A program made the translations under genes and the position numbers. This document shows, in pieces, positions 1-12,257 of a stretch of 64,000 bases of DNA. How positions within the stretch are numbered: position 1 is the first letter of the stretch; each line of letters starts with the position of its first letter. Source of the DNA: Paragonimus skrjabini miyazakii (lineage: Eukaryota > Platyhelminthes > Trematoda > Plagiorchiida > Troglotrematidae); the NCBI GenBank assembly GCA_014338405.1, contig JTDE01000148.1, forward strand, positions 286,462-350,461. The letters are read 5' to 3'. Below the pieces are notes generated by a model. The model saw nothing but the letters and a program-made list of their open reading frames with translations, did no database searches and had not been told where the DNA came from.

Positions 1-128
1 ACAAATATAAGCCATCCCTGAGCCATGTTCATTCGTAAGTAATGCTCAGGTTTTCCGCTCGATTCAAGAGGTGACACAAGAACTGTCATTTTAACTCCAA
101 TCGATGACGTTACTACTAGAACTGTCGG
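1..128 (-). mobile_element. Diverged family A SINE, 5' half, cut by window edge
   Basis: Read on the minus strand this matches the 5' half of the tRNA-derived SINE seen complete at 30371-30794. The shared order is a motif near 40-55 (cf. 30490-30515), gacac..actgtc at 73-90, ttaactccaatcgat at 91-105 and a ctaga.ct block at 114-121. Divergence is high, so this is an old copy. It begins before the window, so its true extent is unknown. Confidence 0.6.
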
Positions 129-138
129 GCGGTATTTT

Positions 139-216
139 GAATACTGAGAAGTGGTGGTAGATCCTGGTTGATATGAGTTGAACACCAATCACAAGCGATT
201 GCGGCTTTTCCATTCG
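139..216 (-). mobile_element. Family A SINE, 3' end fragment
   Basis: This matches, on the minus strand, the terminal 3' block of family A: a diverged actactcatcagtaatc terminus, a T-rich stretch, then ttgaacacc..cacaag and a diverged agctg/cattc block. It follows the 1-128 fragment in the same orientation and after only a few bases. The same order, minus body followed by minus 3' end, is seen at 29870-30337. Confidence 0.5.
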
Positions 217-789
217 AATACTCGTTTTCACCAGCTCCGTAAGCTTACCGGGGGGGTTCACACACTAGTTGTCAAGTCGCATTATAAGCACAGTGCAGGC
301 CTGTACAAGAAACGAATCCCGGTGTTATTATAATTCCGGATATTTTGATTTTTGCTCCCTGTTCCACCGGGACTTTGGTTGTATATATTCTATTCTAAGT
401 ACGAATGATCAAACAACTTTTCGTTAGGTGAAACACCGTAGAACATTGATTTGCCGCTGGTCGTAAAGTCAGTTTTATCTTGTTCTTTACTGTCCGCGCC
501 AAAATCCATCCATTTTAACGTACTGTGATGTTGTATGCTCAGTAGCTAGTGACCTACCGTGGTATTTCAAGTTTCCAGGACAACCGATTGCATACTGCAG
601 TCCACCATAGTTTCTGGTCCATCACTCGTAACTGCAGGGCCACAACTAACCTTGAGTATCTTAATTATTCTGATGCTGTTGGTCCACCATCAGCCAACCA
701 GGAGGGCCCTCCGCGATTCACATGGTTAAAAGACATAAGTTGATTTGTCTGATACTATTTGACATCGTCTAAACAAATTGTTTCACGTA
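217..789. other. Intergenic, nothing recognised
   Basis: No repeat, tRNA-like box pair or coding relic was recognised here. A short open frame at 549-743 (+) shows no family signature. Confidence 0.5.
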
Positions 790-1037
790 CTGTTATCAAT
801 GAAGTGTTTTTGGCTCATAACAGTCTCAAAATTGAACACCACCCACACTCGATCTCAGTCTTCGCATTCAGATATGCCTTTCGGCTAGCCCACTTCGAAA
901 GGAAGCAGTAAACTCGAGTTTCGCTCTTATTAGAGCTCATCAGTAGGGCATATCTTTGTCCGGATCGGAGTTAGTATTCTGACCCTTGTGCTTGTGAGAT
1001 TAGCGTGTTAACCACAACGCCAGCAATCTCACAATAG
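790..1037 (-). mobile_element. Old family A SINE copy
   Basis: On the minus strand this carries the 3' two thirds of family A. Landmarks in plus-strand order are a diverged 3' terminus at 790-830, attgaacaccacccacac at 831-848, ctcgagtttcgctc at 913-926, attagagctcatcagtag at 929-946, and a heavily decayed tRNA-like head from about 975 to 1037. The B box is no longer recognisable. Divergence from the 30-kb copies is much larger than between those copies, so this is an ancient insertion. Confidence 0.65.
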
Positions 1038-1040
1038 ACA

Positions 1041-2917
1041 TGACCGAATAATCAAATCCAAACGCTAGACCACAACCTTGTATGAATAGTGTTCAGCATG
1101 CCCGATAATTTGTTGAGTGCACTGCAGTTACTGTTACAACAGTATTTAGTATGATATACCAAGAACTACATCCCATATTAGGGAGACATGTCCAAACCAT
1201 GCAATCTTCGTTACAGCGAACTCTTCTTCAAAGAGTCGCTTGTTGAAGCTCTCTTCTGTTGCAAAAGGTGATCACCGCTTTCAGTGCTTTCAGCTGTGGG
1301 TATCTGCCAGATAGTTCTGTAAGTTCGCTTTATACTAAAGTTTCGTTCTTTTTGTTTACATGGCTTATGGAATTAAGTGCGGGTAATTCCGTACCATACC
1401 ACTTAGCCTCGTACCAAGCTATCCATCTGTCGGAATACCGACTAAGCCATTCTACACGTATTTTGCGTTAGTTTAACCCATTTGTAAAACCAACAATAAT
1501 GTTGTGAAGAATCACAGTTGAGCCACATCCTACGACGAAATCGAAAGATCATACAATTTCACTAGTGTTTATGTTCCTTGTGAACCCCGGGGAACCCCGC
1601 GTTGGAGTCATAGTACCAACAATCAGCGCCCACCAGAATATGGAAAATAGAGCAGAAAAGCTTTAGACCATTGAAGAATAGTTGAGAAGAATTTGAAAAC
1701 CAGAAGCAACAGTACTGTAAGTCCACTTTAGAAGGTTCTTCTCTGAAAGGAACCAATAAGGGAGGTTCTTCTTACTCCAATTACGGAATTCTCTGTAAGA
1801 CAATCCTGCATGATCTCCGCAAGAAAATTGAACAAATTTGACTGCAGCTTATCAAATTTATATAATCGGAGACCTAATCATACAGCCTTAGAGCCTTCTC
1901 TCTCGACCTTATTGTAAACTTACCAGGCCAGTATACTCAGGAATCATCAGTTGAAATTTGGTAGAGGCTGGTCAGTCCAACATTCGTACTCCGCAGGACG
2001 AAGTCCATACTTCCGTGATGGGAGAACTATGCACAAAGAGGCACCCTGCTCTAACTTGACTTTTTATCAAGTGTAACCTAATGTGCAGATATAAAATAGT
2101 TCCAACCCCCGTGCACTTGAGGCAACTGAAGCCATCATTGATGCCTAATATCTGGTCTTCATCGGAAGTGCTTCAACCACCTTCGACGTGCATACCATTC
2201 CAAACCAGGACCGTTCATTCTAGTTATTCACCCCTCATTAAACGTAAGGAACTGCCCATGACCTGGTTAGGAGACGTGAGACTTAGCTCACTTTAAACTA
2301 GGCTATATTTATCTGTTGTCAAGGCAACTGAATTTCCTCATTCTAGGGTAATCAAACTAAGGGCAGTATGTTTGCTTTCTTTAAACGGCTGTTATGGAAA
2401 CGCCAGTACAAACTTGTGTTAGTTTTCTCGAAGAACTTAATCACTAGTCAACAAGCTATACGACTGTCTGAAATAAATTTATCGGTTACCTATTTTCCTG
2501 GCTATTCTTCAGCAGAGACAGGTTTTCAGGAATCTACAGATAACATGTATTGTTTCTTGGAATTACATATTGGTTTATCATACGCTCAAGTTTATTTGTT
2601 CGAAAGATAAATTATACCTCCATTAAATTTAACTCAGTGTTATACCATTTGCGTGGTGGATGCAAAAAATATTCTCAATTGGATTGTCATGGTCGGCTGA
2701 ATTCATGATGTTGTAGCATGTATTCTGTCGGATAATAGTCATTTGTAACATGTGGCTATTGCTTCCTAAAGTAGAATGACTCGGATTGAACGTACTAGGT
2801 TTAAGGGGTCAACATAGATTGGACGTACTGGTGGACTCAACCATCTGGTTGTAGCATTTGTGAATTTTGGATTATAGGTGAAATGAGAAACTAATAAGGA
2901 GTGTGACAGATTTATGA
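1041..2917. other. Intergenic, mostly unexplained
   Basis: No repeat was recognised apart from the low-confidence exon candidate at 2089-2243. Other short frames at 1259-1471 and 2368-2610 lack family signatures and are probably chance. Confidence 0.4.
2089..2243 (+). CDS. Candidate internal exon, no known family
   Basis: A 155-bp open stretch lies between an acceptor-like ...gtgcag and a donor-like |gtaagg. It encodes about 51 codons, Pro- and Ser-rich, with no recognised domain. The frame is open throughout, with one leftover base at each end. No partner exon was identified, and chance occurrence is likely in a genome with abundant AG and GT. RNA evidence or a homology search would decide. 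Confidence 0.15.
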
Positions 2918-3033
2918 ATTTAGATGAGACCCAACAGTGAAAAGTCAGGGCTTCGGCTGGATTCTAACCAGCGACAAATACCCCATGCCTCAACGCGGCA
3001 AGCGCTCTACCAGCTGAGCTACGAAGCCACGCC
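2918..3033 (-). repeat. tRNA-like repeat (family B), left arm
   Basis: Read on the minus strand this starts with a tRNA-like head. A 7-bp acceptor-type stem ggcttcg/cgaagcc, a D-arm gctc..gagc enclosing agctggta, and a T-arm gctgg..ccagc can all be drawn. The A-box region is intact (tagctcagctggtagagc). The B box is ggttagaatcc, one base off GGTTCGAATCC. The anticodon arm is imperfect, a 4-bp tgcc/ggca stem around gcgttga, and the variable region is long, so this is more likely a tRNA-derived SINE than a functional tRNA. About 35 bp of non-tRNA tail follows, ending ctcatctaaat. An inverted partner lies at 3246-3350. Confidence 0.75.
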
Positions 3034-3037
3034 AGAA

Positions 3038-3137
3038 NNNNNNNNNNNNNNNNNNNNNNNNNNNNNNNNNNNNNNNNNNNNNNNNNNNNNNNNNNNNNNN
3101 NNNNNNNNNNNNNNNNNNNNNNNNNNNNNNNNNNNNN
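3038..3137. other. Assembly gap of 100 N
   Basis: Exactly 100 consecutive N bases, the usual placeholder for a gap of unknown length. It lies between inverted repeats, which are hard to assemble. Any long open frame crossing it is an artefact. Confidence 0.98.
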
Positions 3138-3245
3138 CACCAAATGATCTAGGAGATCGACTGCCCCGGCAAGAGTTCTCAAACAGTTCACGCTGGAATC
3201 CACCAACGCGACTGCTGAGCATAGAATTTGTATTACTAATAAGAA

Positions 3246-3350
3246 GTATGGCAGCTGGTAGAGCGCTTGCCGCGTTGAGGCATGGTGTTTCTGTCGCTGG
3301 TTCGAATCCAGCCGAAGCCCTGACTTTTCACAGTTGGGTCTCATCTAAAT
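3246..3350 (+). repeat. tRNA-like repeat (family B), right arm
   Basis: Plus-strand copy of the repeat at 2918-3033. It shares agctggtagagcgc, a gcgttgaggcatg block, the T-arm with a perfect B box ggttcgaatcc, then the 3' acceptor half cgaagcc and the tail ending ctcatctaaat. The first bases of the tRNA-like head are altered (aagtatggc instead of ggcttcgtagctc), so a 5' acceptor strand cannot form. This copy cannot be a working tRNA. Confidence 0.75.
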
Positions 3351-3752
3351 GAAAAACTGTCTAAAAAAACATTTTCAATGTAGTAACAGATACCGGTGCC
3401 AGTCAGCTTGTTTCTAAATGCAAATATCTTATCACCTCACCATGCAGAATGTTCCACAAAATTGGGTTTATGTCACTGTCACTTTCATTGGGAATATTTA
3501 TCGTGATTTTGAGGCGTGAACTCTCTTCTCAGTAGACAAGGAATGCAACAATCATGGGTTTGAATGATTTTGAAGTGCATCAGCAAGCATATGTTGAATC
3601 TTATGCTTAGGACTGTATAGCTTACTCACTCGCGCGCGATATTTCCTACGAGTTTGAACACTATGTGTAAAGTGAAACTCTATTTGTTTCTTGTAATAGA
3701 TATGACTAAGATAATCTGAGGTCTCACGGTTTTGTTGCACGGTAGTATTGAT

Positions 3753-3787
3753 GTAGTGAGGAGGAGCGATCCCACTATGCTACTCAC
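3753..3787 (+). repeat. Short dispersed motif, copy 1
   Basis: This 35-bp stretch, tgtagtgagg...cactatgctactca, recurs at 6840-6874 with about five mismatches, all in the central 11 bases. Sequence outside the motif is not obviously shared, so it may be the remnant of a longer decayed repeat. Confidence 0.4.
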
Positions 3788-6700
3788 GTCACTGCTACTC
3801 AGTAGTGGGGCAAGAGCATGGATGTTGACATTGAAGTAGTGGGGGGGGGATAAATACAAGAAGAAACAACTGAGTGTAATATAGCATGAAATGGCTCTTG
3901 GTACATGCAGACACCCAACACTGGCGTCTGTGGCAACCGTGACGTTCTGGGCCCAGTACCGTACGTTGATGAGTGTTTTTGTTTGTTGTCGTGTTAAAAC
4001 GTATAGCCCACGTGTTGTTTTTCTGAACAAATTGCCCTTGCACCACCTGTGTTCTTGGCTCGCATCATTAGTAGTTATTATTAGTAATCAGGTTAGTTGG
4101 AACTACTCTAAGTGTACTAGGAAAGTTCAAGTCTCATCATGATAAAATTGGTCAATGCCAAGATATTTGTTTTTCAAGTGGGAACTACCAGGACGTATTC
4201 CCTTCGATTCGTTCGTGACTTCGTATAAGCATTCATCTGACAAGTGAGTTACTGATGTCTGAGCTTCTGTTGTGCAATTTGCGATTCATAGCACTCTGTG
4301 AGCCAATGGTCGCAATATAATTTATCATTTCTACCTACTTGTCGAGCCACTAGCTACCAGAACCTCACGAGTGGACTTGGGATCCGAACTGCGTGCAGTT
4401 CATTGGAAAAATGGTAGTCTCGCGTTACAACGACACAGTGGACGACGCTGTGACAGGCTTTATTGTCTGTCCCGTGTAGACACTGATTATTATCGTTGGC
4501 CCCAGGATGGACTATATGCAAATAACCCATGCTTTTCAAACTGCTGTGGAAGTATATTCTTTTCCCTCGTTTGCTGACTTTCTGGCGGGATCTAGCACGG
4601 GATTAAAACTGACAATAAACTCTCCAAGTAAATAGGCAATACGCCTTTACAATGTGGACAATGCCTGGTGAATTTGGGTTTCTTAAGTCATAGTTTACAA
4701 CGTTAGGAGTCCGTCATAATTTAGTGGTATACACTATGATCACTGCCAAATCAACAGTTGCTAGAACGTTCCTAGGGGTTAGTAGGATGGCGCCTGTTCG
4801 GCAGAACTGTGTACGACTTACTCCATCCACTACGTTCGATGACTTCGATACGTAGTCTGTTGACGAGCACCTGAGACACGATGACTCAACTTATTCTACA
4901 GCTGAATGAATCTATCACTTAGTGAGATTTTCAAAGCATCGACTTCCTTGATTGTTCATACTTACTGAGCCGATAATTTTCAGACGTTTGCCTTAATAGT
5001 TAAAAAATAGACTATAGGCATTCCACAAATTCAGCTGAACACTGTTCACGTTCTCTGTCATGTGTCACGTGTGTATTGCCAAGGTGCTTTGTTGAAAATT
5101 GACGGATCTGTGTATTCGTGACACAACGAATGATAGCAGAAAGCTACCCAGTGTACCGTTGAGTATACCGGGTTTTATAATTATGCAAGATAGTCAACTC
5201 CAAGAAATAAGTAACTGAATATACACCATAAAACACCAATTATCATTTAGAGTGGTTAGTTTTGTTTAACTAAACCTCACAACTTCATAGGGCGTGCAGA
5301 AACTTAGTTTTCAGTTGCCAACATATCCACACTAAATTGTACACTACATCATTCAAACAAGTGGTATTGTTTGATCCAAGCAAAGTGCCACCAAATGTTG
5401 TACTGACTAAGGTAGAGCACACTCTTCATCTTTCGATAAATCAGCCCAGGAAGTTCGTGGGGCGTCCTAAGTCGTGTGCAAACAAAATCCTAGGTTATAA
5501 TAGTTTTCTCCTTTTACAATGGTTGCTAAGACAACTGACTTTCCCGATCTAAGTTGTGCACATCAGCTCACTATTTTCCACTCCTAAAGGTAATTCAAAT
5601 GCCATTTGGATTTCACTAGCACTCCGAGACTTCAGGAAATCAGGTTCGCGTAGTAATTCACAAAGTTGTCGTCAATATCCTCCTTTGATGATATTTTTGT
5701 ATAAAGTGGTGTCTGTTAATCAGTAGTATATTGACGCGACTCACTGGTAGTGGCGTTAATCTATATCAGTTATGAACGTTTCGCGTTTTAGTTAAAAGAC
5801 TTCAGGACGCCAAAGTTTGTTGTTTGGTTAAAGGTAACATCCTTGGTTCAAATCAGGCCAACACTCATGACCTCTTCTCTTGTCACTTTGCAGGTTGAAG
5901 ACCAGAACGTCCCTTGGGATACTAACTCGTTTGTTTATGACCATTTAGTTAAGACTAACTCTCGATGTTCAAATGACTCTTACATTCACATTCTGAGTTA
6001 GCGATTGGAGCTTATGGTTAATTGCTTGGGTAATCTAATCATCCGAATGACGGAGTACAGTACAGGGCTACAGAGCTTGCGGCACAATGTTATCTTGTTT
6101 TTTACTCCAAAAGATTGTTCTATCTGAGTCAGTTATCTGTATACCATCAATGTCACGAGGGTCACCTTACTACGATCTATTATTATCATTGTTACTATCA
6201 CTGATACCATGTTGTTATGATTGCCATTCATCATTTACTTCCAACCATTTTCTTATACTCACATTTTAATCACTTTCATGGGGGATACTGGTTCAAAATG
6301 ACACACCTGATAATTCGAATGAAATGCGTGTAACAATTTTTCGGTGTTAAGGTATGTCCAACCCGGAACACCCCCTCTGGATTTGTTGTGACAACGTCAC
6401 TGGTAGACGATTCCAAGCCAAAGTAGATACGTACTTTCACGAGTGTAGTACGAATTTCCAATTGGTGTAGTAACCTGGATAGTTCTGAAGTGTTACTCGA
6501 CCTCTAGCGCCAATATCACCAAATTAGTAACTGTTGAAGTGAGCATATTTCAATTTTGTTTAGCATGCCTGAATTTTGCTTCTCTTCCAGTGTTCTAACT
6601 AAATATCCATTTAACACGGCTCTTCATCTCTGGGTCTTCATCGATTCTGAATGAGGAATCATTACGTTTTGTTTCTATACTCTATGTTCGACTCTGTTCA

Positions 6701-6839
6701 TCAAAACACGCAATGTGCGTAAACACTGTACTCCTTTTTAACTTGTAAAATGCCATCGAGTCCGTTGTTCGTTTGTGCAGAAGTAGTCCGTTTGCAAACG
6801 TTATCGAACGATGGGACCGTACTCAGCGTTTGGCAACTG

Positions 6840-6874
6840 GTGTAGTGAGGCCGAACGAACACACTATGCTACTC
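6840..6874 (+). repeat. Short dispersed motif, copy 2
   Basis: Partner of 3753-3787. Just beyond the shared part, ctactcatcagtattc resembles the terminus of family A SINEs (actactcatcagtaatc at 30346-30362). The rest of the SINE is absent, so a link is uncertain. Confidence 0.4.
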
Positions 6875-9369
6875 ATCAGTATTCAGACGAAGCCACACAT
6901 TCAGGCGTTGCAGTAACCAAGAGGAAACACAACAAGGAACACTATAATGTATACCTGCAGGAATTGTTTTTCTTGCACAAACCTGGCACTAGCAGCTGTG
7001 GACTTTTTGGATTATTGTTATGTACAACTGAATGTTTGTGGTCGAAATGGTTTTGAAGTATATGTCTCCTATGTCGATTTTTTGAATAGACAATGTTTAT
7101 GCCACCCATATTCACGGCTCAGAACATTAATACGGCCTGTTAGATTAATTAAATTACAGCAATGGTTTGATTCAAACAACCTCCAGATAAAAATCCCGAC
7201 AATCATTTGAAGTGCGTAAGCGTTACATATGTCCCAAATGAACACTGGAGATAATATAGAGGTGGATCTCTATCGATTCGATTTAGTGTATGAATAAATG
7301 TCAACTAATTCCCCAGATGCCGAATACGGTAATGACATTCTTGGAGGTTAATGATAAATTTACAAAAAGTCTGTGGGAGGACCATGAGAAACACTTGGTC
7401 AGTCGACCTAAAGCAGTTGAGGGACGTTAGTTTCGTAATTCTTGCGTGAATAGGTCTTCGGAAAGGATTTAGTTAGTCTATAGGTGAAACAGGTGGCTCA
7501 TGAACTAACCTGTTGTTGCAACTGTTTGATTCGAATGTTAAACAGTTCGAGAAAAAACTCAGATGACCTGAGTCAGCTCATTCACATGTGAGCCATGAAG
7601 ATATAGTCTATAGCCAAATTACTTTCGGATAATCCTTGGTCGTTCGGGTAACTACTGATTTTTGGATGAAATTGAAAGCGTTGAGATGACGATGTTGACA
7701 CAGACTACGGAAGATTTGACTGTCCACCTGAGTGAAGTTGGAATCTGTCGCACTTTGAATTGGGGGAGTTCTCGAGTATGCGTATGGTTGATCAGATAGA
7801 CTCTCAGATTTGACAGTATGGTGAAGGCAGTGCCGAACCAGTATCAGTGGGATCGTTGACTCGTCATCAGTATAATGTTTCTACATGAACTTCCATTCAG
7901 TTTTACCTATATTTCCTTCCAACACACTTGTACCTATGTATTCTCCCGCCATTTTTTGAAACTGCCATCTTGAACAAGGGAAGCCCACATCATGGTATAC
8001 AAGACTAACTGTAAACTATGAGAGTGTATATGTGTACATTTGATAAACGGCTATTTTCTAGCTTCTTGATCAAAACGTAATGTGCAGTACATCTTTTGAC
8101 ATTCCTGGCATCCGTATAAATGTCAGAATTCGTTATTGTTTTGCCTGTGATAAGTTTGCATGTTTAGAAGTGATTTGTATCGTCCGGAATGATATCGATC
8201 ACTAATGTGATTTATCGGTTATAGCCCTTAGAACTAGAATGCGATAACAGCCCATTAACGGTCAATACTAAGTGCAGTTTTGCAAATTGTGTCTTATTTC
8301 TGCTCGGAAGAAATAGATCACTCGTTAACTATTTTAGATATACCGATTGCCAATAGGTTTTGGATAATGAAATAGAAATATTAACAGTTTGGACTACAGT
8401 TACATACACATTTAGAGCCCTTCAACTCTAAACGGTATATCTCGATCAAACGCATCCTTCGGCTTACGCACGCAATGGAGTTTCAAAATAGTTTTCAGCG
8501 CTGCACTGTTTGCTTTGTATACAGCGTTTATATTCCCAGTGTACTAATTGGTCAAAAATATTTCCCGTGGTATCTTCTGTTGGGTTTGTTATATGGAGAG
8601 AGTCGATTGAGTGACGGCTATAGATTCCTCAAATCATTTGGATTTCAAAATACGCGCATCATATAATTCAGTAAAACAAAACGGAACATGTTACTTTCTA
8701 TTTTCCCTTCTTACGGCTAAATGCTTACAATACGAAGTCAAGTAACATAGCATTTTATTGATGTTTTCAATGCACGTAGCGGTTGGCAAGCAAAAGTCAT
8801 CTTCAAAATAGCTGAAGTTGATGGATTTGGCAACAATCAAATCAAACGGACATTACCAATGTTCAGAAAAGTCTAGACTAGTTCCTCAGTAGGCGCTTTA
8901 CTGCAGTAAATCGTTGATTCAATCAGAAAAAAAGATGAGAAGCTAATACAGAACCGTTTTGCTTTCTTCAGAATCCTATTTTGAAGATTGTAAATGTAAC
9001 ACAATATTCATCGATGACACTGTTTAATCAGGACGTTTCCTTGCTGATCATGCTTTGAAACTCCGGCGAAATCCGTCTGCAAGTGTTCTCCTAAAACAGA
9101 ACCAACCCGAGGAGTAAAGCATACACTGCGATCCTTGTCTTGATTTGATTAATTTTATTTCCATTGTGCTACGTAGTTAGCACAGTGATGTTATTATGAC
9201 GATTGGACAAATGTATTACGTCTCCGGTTGTTTGCCTAGATTATGATCAGCAGACTACTGAAATTATCTAATGGTGTTAAAACTATAGAGGAACGTCTGG
9301 AGTGTTTACTCTTTGAAAACCATCTCACTTCTACTTGGAGCAGAAGTAGTTCAGTCTGTTCCTGTTTTT

Positions 9370-9590
9370 TTACACGGTTGCCTCATGAACAGCGTGTCCA
9401 TGGTTCTAGTCCCGGCAGTGGCGATGATATGCACTACTGACGAGCTCCAGTGAGAGCGAAACTCGAGTATAGTGCTTCTTTTCGAAAGGGGCCGACTGGA
9501 TGATCTATGGGAATGCGACAGCTGCGATAAATTGTAGGTGATGTTCAATCTATATGAAAATCAAAATCCCCTACTCCTCATCAGTAATCA
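9370..9590 (+). mobile_element. Family A SINE, 5'-truncated
   Basis: The copy starts inside the tRNA-like head (ggttgcctcatgaacagcg) and runs to the 3' terminus (ctcatcagtaatc at 9577-9589). The B box is ggttctagtcc at 9412-9422, slightly decayed. It then carries gatgatatgcac, gacgagctc, cgaaactcgag, gtgcttctt, tgcgacagctgcgat and gtgatgttcaat, in the same order as 30601-30794. Truncation at the 5' end is typical of LINE-mobilised SINEs. It is similar enough to the 30-kb copies to be fairly young. Confidence 0.85.
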
Positions 9591-10769
9591 AAATTAAACT
9601 AGATTTTGCAAAATTCTGCTTTTCCCGAAATTTATTTCTGCTGCTCAGCTCTCACCTCATTCTAGTTTAACCTTGACTTCCACATTTGCGTTAGCCTAAA
9701 TCTATCGACTTTGATCTCTATGAAAGCTACCAGTATCATCGCATAAGAATTTGTTGGGGTGAGGCAAATTAGCAACAAAGTGGCCGGTAAACATTCCATC
9801 AACGTAAACATTCCATCAACTTAGTCGCAAACCGAACAATATTGAGGAACGGTAATGTATTTTATCATGTCTTTTTTCCAGAAGAAATGGATCTTCGTGT
9901 CAACCGGTACGTTGTATATCACACTTATTCGTGTACTGTGAATGGTTCTCCTAGTGGGATTACAAAGTATCATTGGAAACTTCCGAAACATCTGACCCGC
10001 ATCATATTTGTCTTTTACTTCTGAAAGCACGTGGTGATGTTCGCTATTCATGTTGTCGGACCCTTTTTCAGCGAATAATGTTCACCACACTGAATGCTAT
10101 GCAAATGTATGATCCACACCAAAGAAAAACTCCTCGTGTTGTAGAACCTTTGGTGGAGACTAACATTTCCAGTAGCGACAACATAAAGTTTGCTTACATT
10201 TCATTATCCTTCAAATCTTGAACTTATTTCTGTGTTCTTTTGTTTAAGCTCTCTATTCTTGTTTAGTGAAATCAAGTCTGATTAGGTACGCCTCTTGGAT
10301 GGTAATAGTAATTTCAAAATATCCGTGTGTGAACTAGTTGGTGTCTCGTATTGACTCACCAACCCCAGAATTCTGGTTGGCTTTCTGAACTCCCTTAGTT
10401 GACGTGAGGTTGTAGAGCTCTTTGGGTCGATAACCTGTTACAACGGTGGACAACAAGGCAACTTTTGTATACCAGACGAACTCTGTAATACATAACTCAT
10501 TCCACACAGATGTGTACACAGATGTATACACGAATGACTGATACCACACAGTCCATTTACCAAACCATCCGGTCGATAAATGTGAAGTTCATTTACTCTC
10601 TCTGTTGCTGAGCATGCATGATGAATCTCTTATGATGCTGCTTTCTTGACTGTAGCTGTGCTGTGTTGACAATGAATTGCTGTGTATTAGTCCAACCTGC
10701 TAAAGATATAAAACTTGATACGCACTCTATCTTAGCTTGTTAGAAGTTTACCTCTTGCAAATGTTTCAG

Positions 10770-10969
10770 CATAGTACTCTGAGTGATGGCAAACCATCCA
10801 GCACTACAGACGACTGCAGAGTTCTTCAGCCTGTGAGTATTTTTCCGTTCACTTCTGTTTTACAAATCGTGGAACCTGCAATAAGCTCCGACGCTTTGAT
10901 ATGTACATATGGCAGTGCTTTTTTATTGTCCACAGCCTTCATTACCGCGAATAAGCTGCAATATTGCAG
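10770..10969 (+). CDS. Candidate exon, no known family
   Basis: The open stretch follows a reasonable acceptor (pyrimidine-rich, ...atgtttcag) and ends at gcag|gtgagc, a strong donor-like site. It encodes about 66 residues with a hydrophobic second half. A second good donor, gtgagt, lies at 10829-10834, so a shorter exon is equally possible. No domain was recognised and no phase-matched partner was found. Confidence 0.15.
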
Positions 10970-12039
10970 GTGAGCAAACGAGAATAATTCATTTGATAAT
11001 TCAGAAGGTGACAGCGAATTCTCTTTTACTAAAGAACGTAGATGTGGTTTATCATCTTCGTGAGGATGAATGACTGCGTGATTTTCTTGCTTATTCAGTT
11101 CACATATCCGCCAGATTTACTGACGTACATCCCTAATATTGAGCCCAATTTTGTTTCGATCTCTCTCGAGCAGAACGCACAATCGTTGGGTTGTGTAAAG
11201 TTAGACGGTTCACTTATTGTCTGCCGTTTGAATTCCATCGTTTCTTAGTTCTACCTTCCAGAAACTATTTTTGTGCGTCTTGCTTTACACATCTCTTTCA
11301 CTGTTCACTATATTCACAACAAAATGGATTCATCAGTTTATGTTACCCAGGCAAATACTTGTCTATCTGCTTGGAGTTACCTTGCCCGCTGAATGTTTAT
11401 TGTTTGCGAATAGTTTAGTCCTTGCGACAATCTCGTCCACAAAGTCTCCGCTGATCATGTTCACAATGTTGGCGATTCATGTAACTGCGAGTGATCACGT
11501 TAGCAGAAACTGTGAAATAGAAAATATCGCCACATCAAAATACGTCGTTCGGATTGTGTGGTCCACCACGAACACTAACGATTTTGTCATATAACGTATA
11601 TTAGGGACGATTGGTGCATCACACTTTGCAGCGTATTCGATATACATCTTAATGTGTGAACGACAAATTTTTTGGCTTTAAACTAGGTAGCAACTGAACA
11701 TTGGTCTACACTGTTATATAATCCTTAACTACCGTCCAGTTGTGTGATTTCCGTGTTAAATCATTTCATTGAGTTTCTCACAACTACAGTAGTTAGCATA
11801 TCGGAGAAAATTCGTGCATTTTGTAGCAATATAAATCGTTCTGACTTAACATAGTGACAACACCTGGTTTACAAAGTATTGAAAATTTTTCAACATGTTG
11901 GCTATGGCTCTCATTTATGGTGTTCCACACTGCCAGCTTTTACCACTGGTATGTTCAGATCTTGTACTTACTAGCATATACCAGTTAGTTTATAGCAAGG
12001 TGAAACACTGAAAGCTTACCACTGATCTCATGATCGCAG

Positions 12040-12257
12040 GCTACGGCGTACGCAATACCAAACAGGGAACCAACGAAAACACGGAAGAATGGTTGCTTCA
12101 ACAACGCTCGGTTGTTTTGTTCACTCACTTTCCCTGGTCACAACGCATTTTCGATTACTGGAGAACAGCAAATTCCAAAATCGTTTCTCATAAACTCCGT
12201 CCATTAGCCCACACTTCTGAAAGGTTAAAATTGGTCAAGACACTTACACTCGCAAGG
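12040..12257 (+). CDS. Candidate exon, no known family
   Basis: The frame is open from an AG at 12038-12039 to a caag|gtaatg donor-like site. It encodes about 72 residues including QQRSVVLFTHFPWSQR and many Arg/Lys/Thr residues. The upstream pyrimidine tract is weak. No family is recognised, and this may be chance. Confidence 0.15.

Larger units (their letters stand above)
3351..9369. other. Long anonymous interval with weak repeat traces
   Basis: No intact gene or clear element was found. Weak items are a DTGAS-containing frame near 3375-3420, a 35-bp motif shared between 3753-3787 and 6840-6874, a G8 run near 3841, and a decayed tRNA-like B box on the minus strand near 4376-4390. Short open frames here show no family signature. 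Confidence 0.4.

Noticed and set aside
2955..3030. Functional tRNA gene on the minus strand
   Set aside because: The acceptor stem and boxes are good, but the anticodon arm is imperfect, the variable region is too long, and the unit is part of a repeat with a non-tRNA tail.
2924..3352. Long open frames of 126-142 codons on both strands
   Set aside because: They run through the 100-N gap and read the tRNA-like repeat as protein.
9243..9548. Frames on both strands overlapping 9.3-9.5 kb
   Set aside because: They lie largely in the truncated family A SINE.
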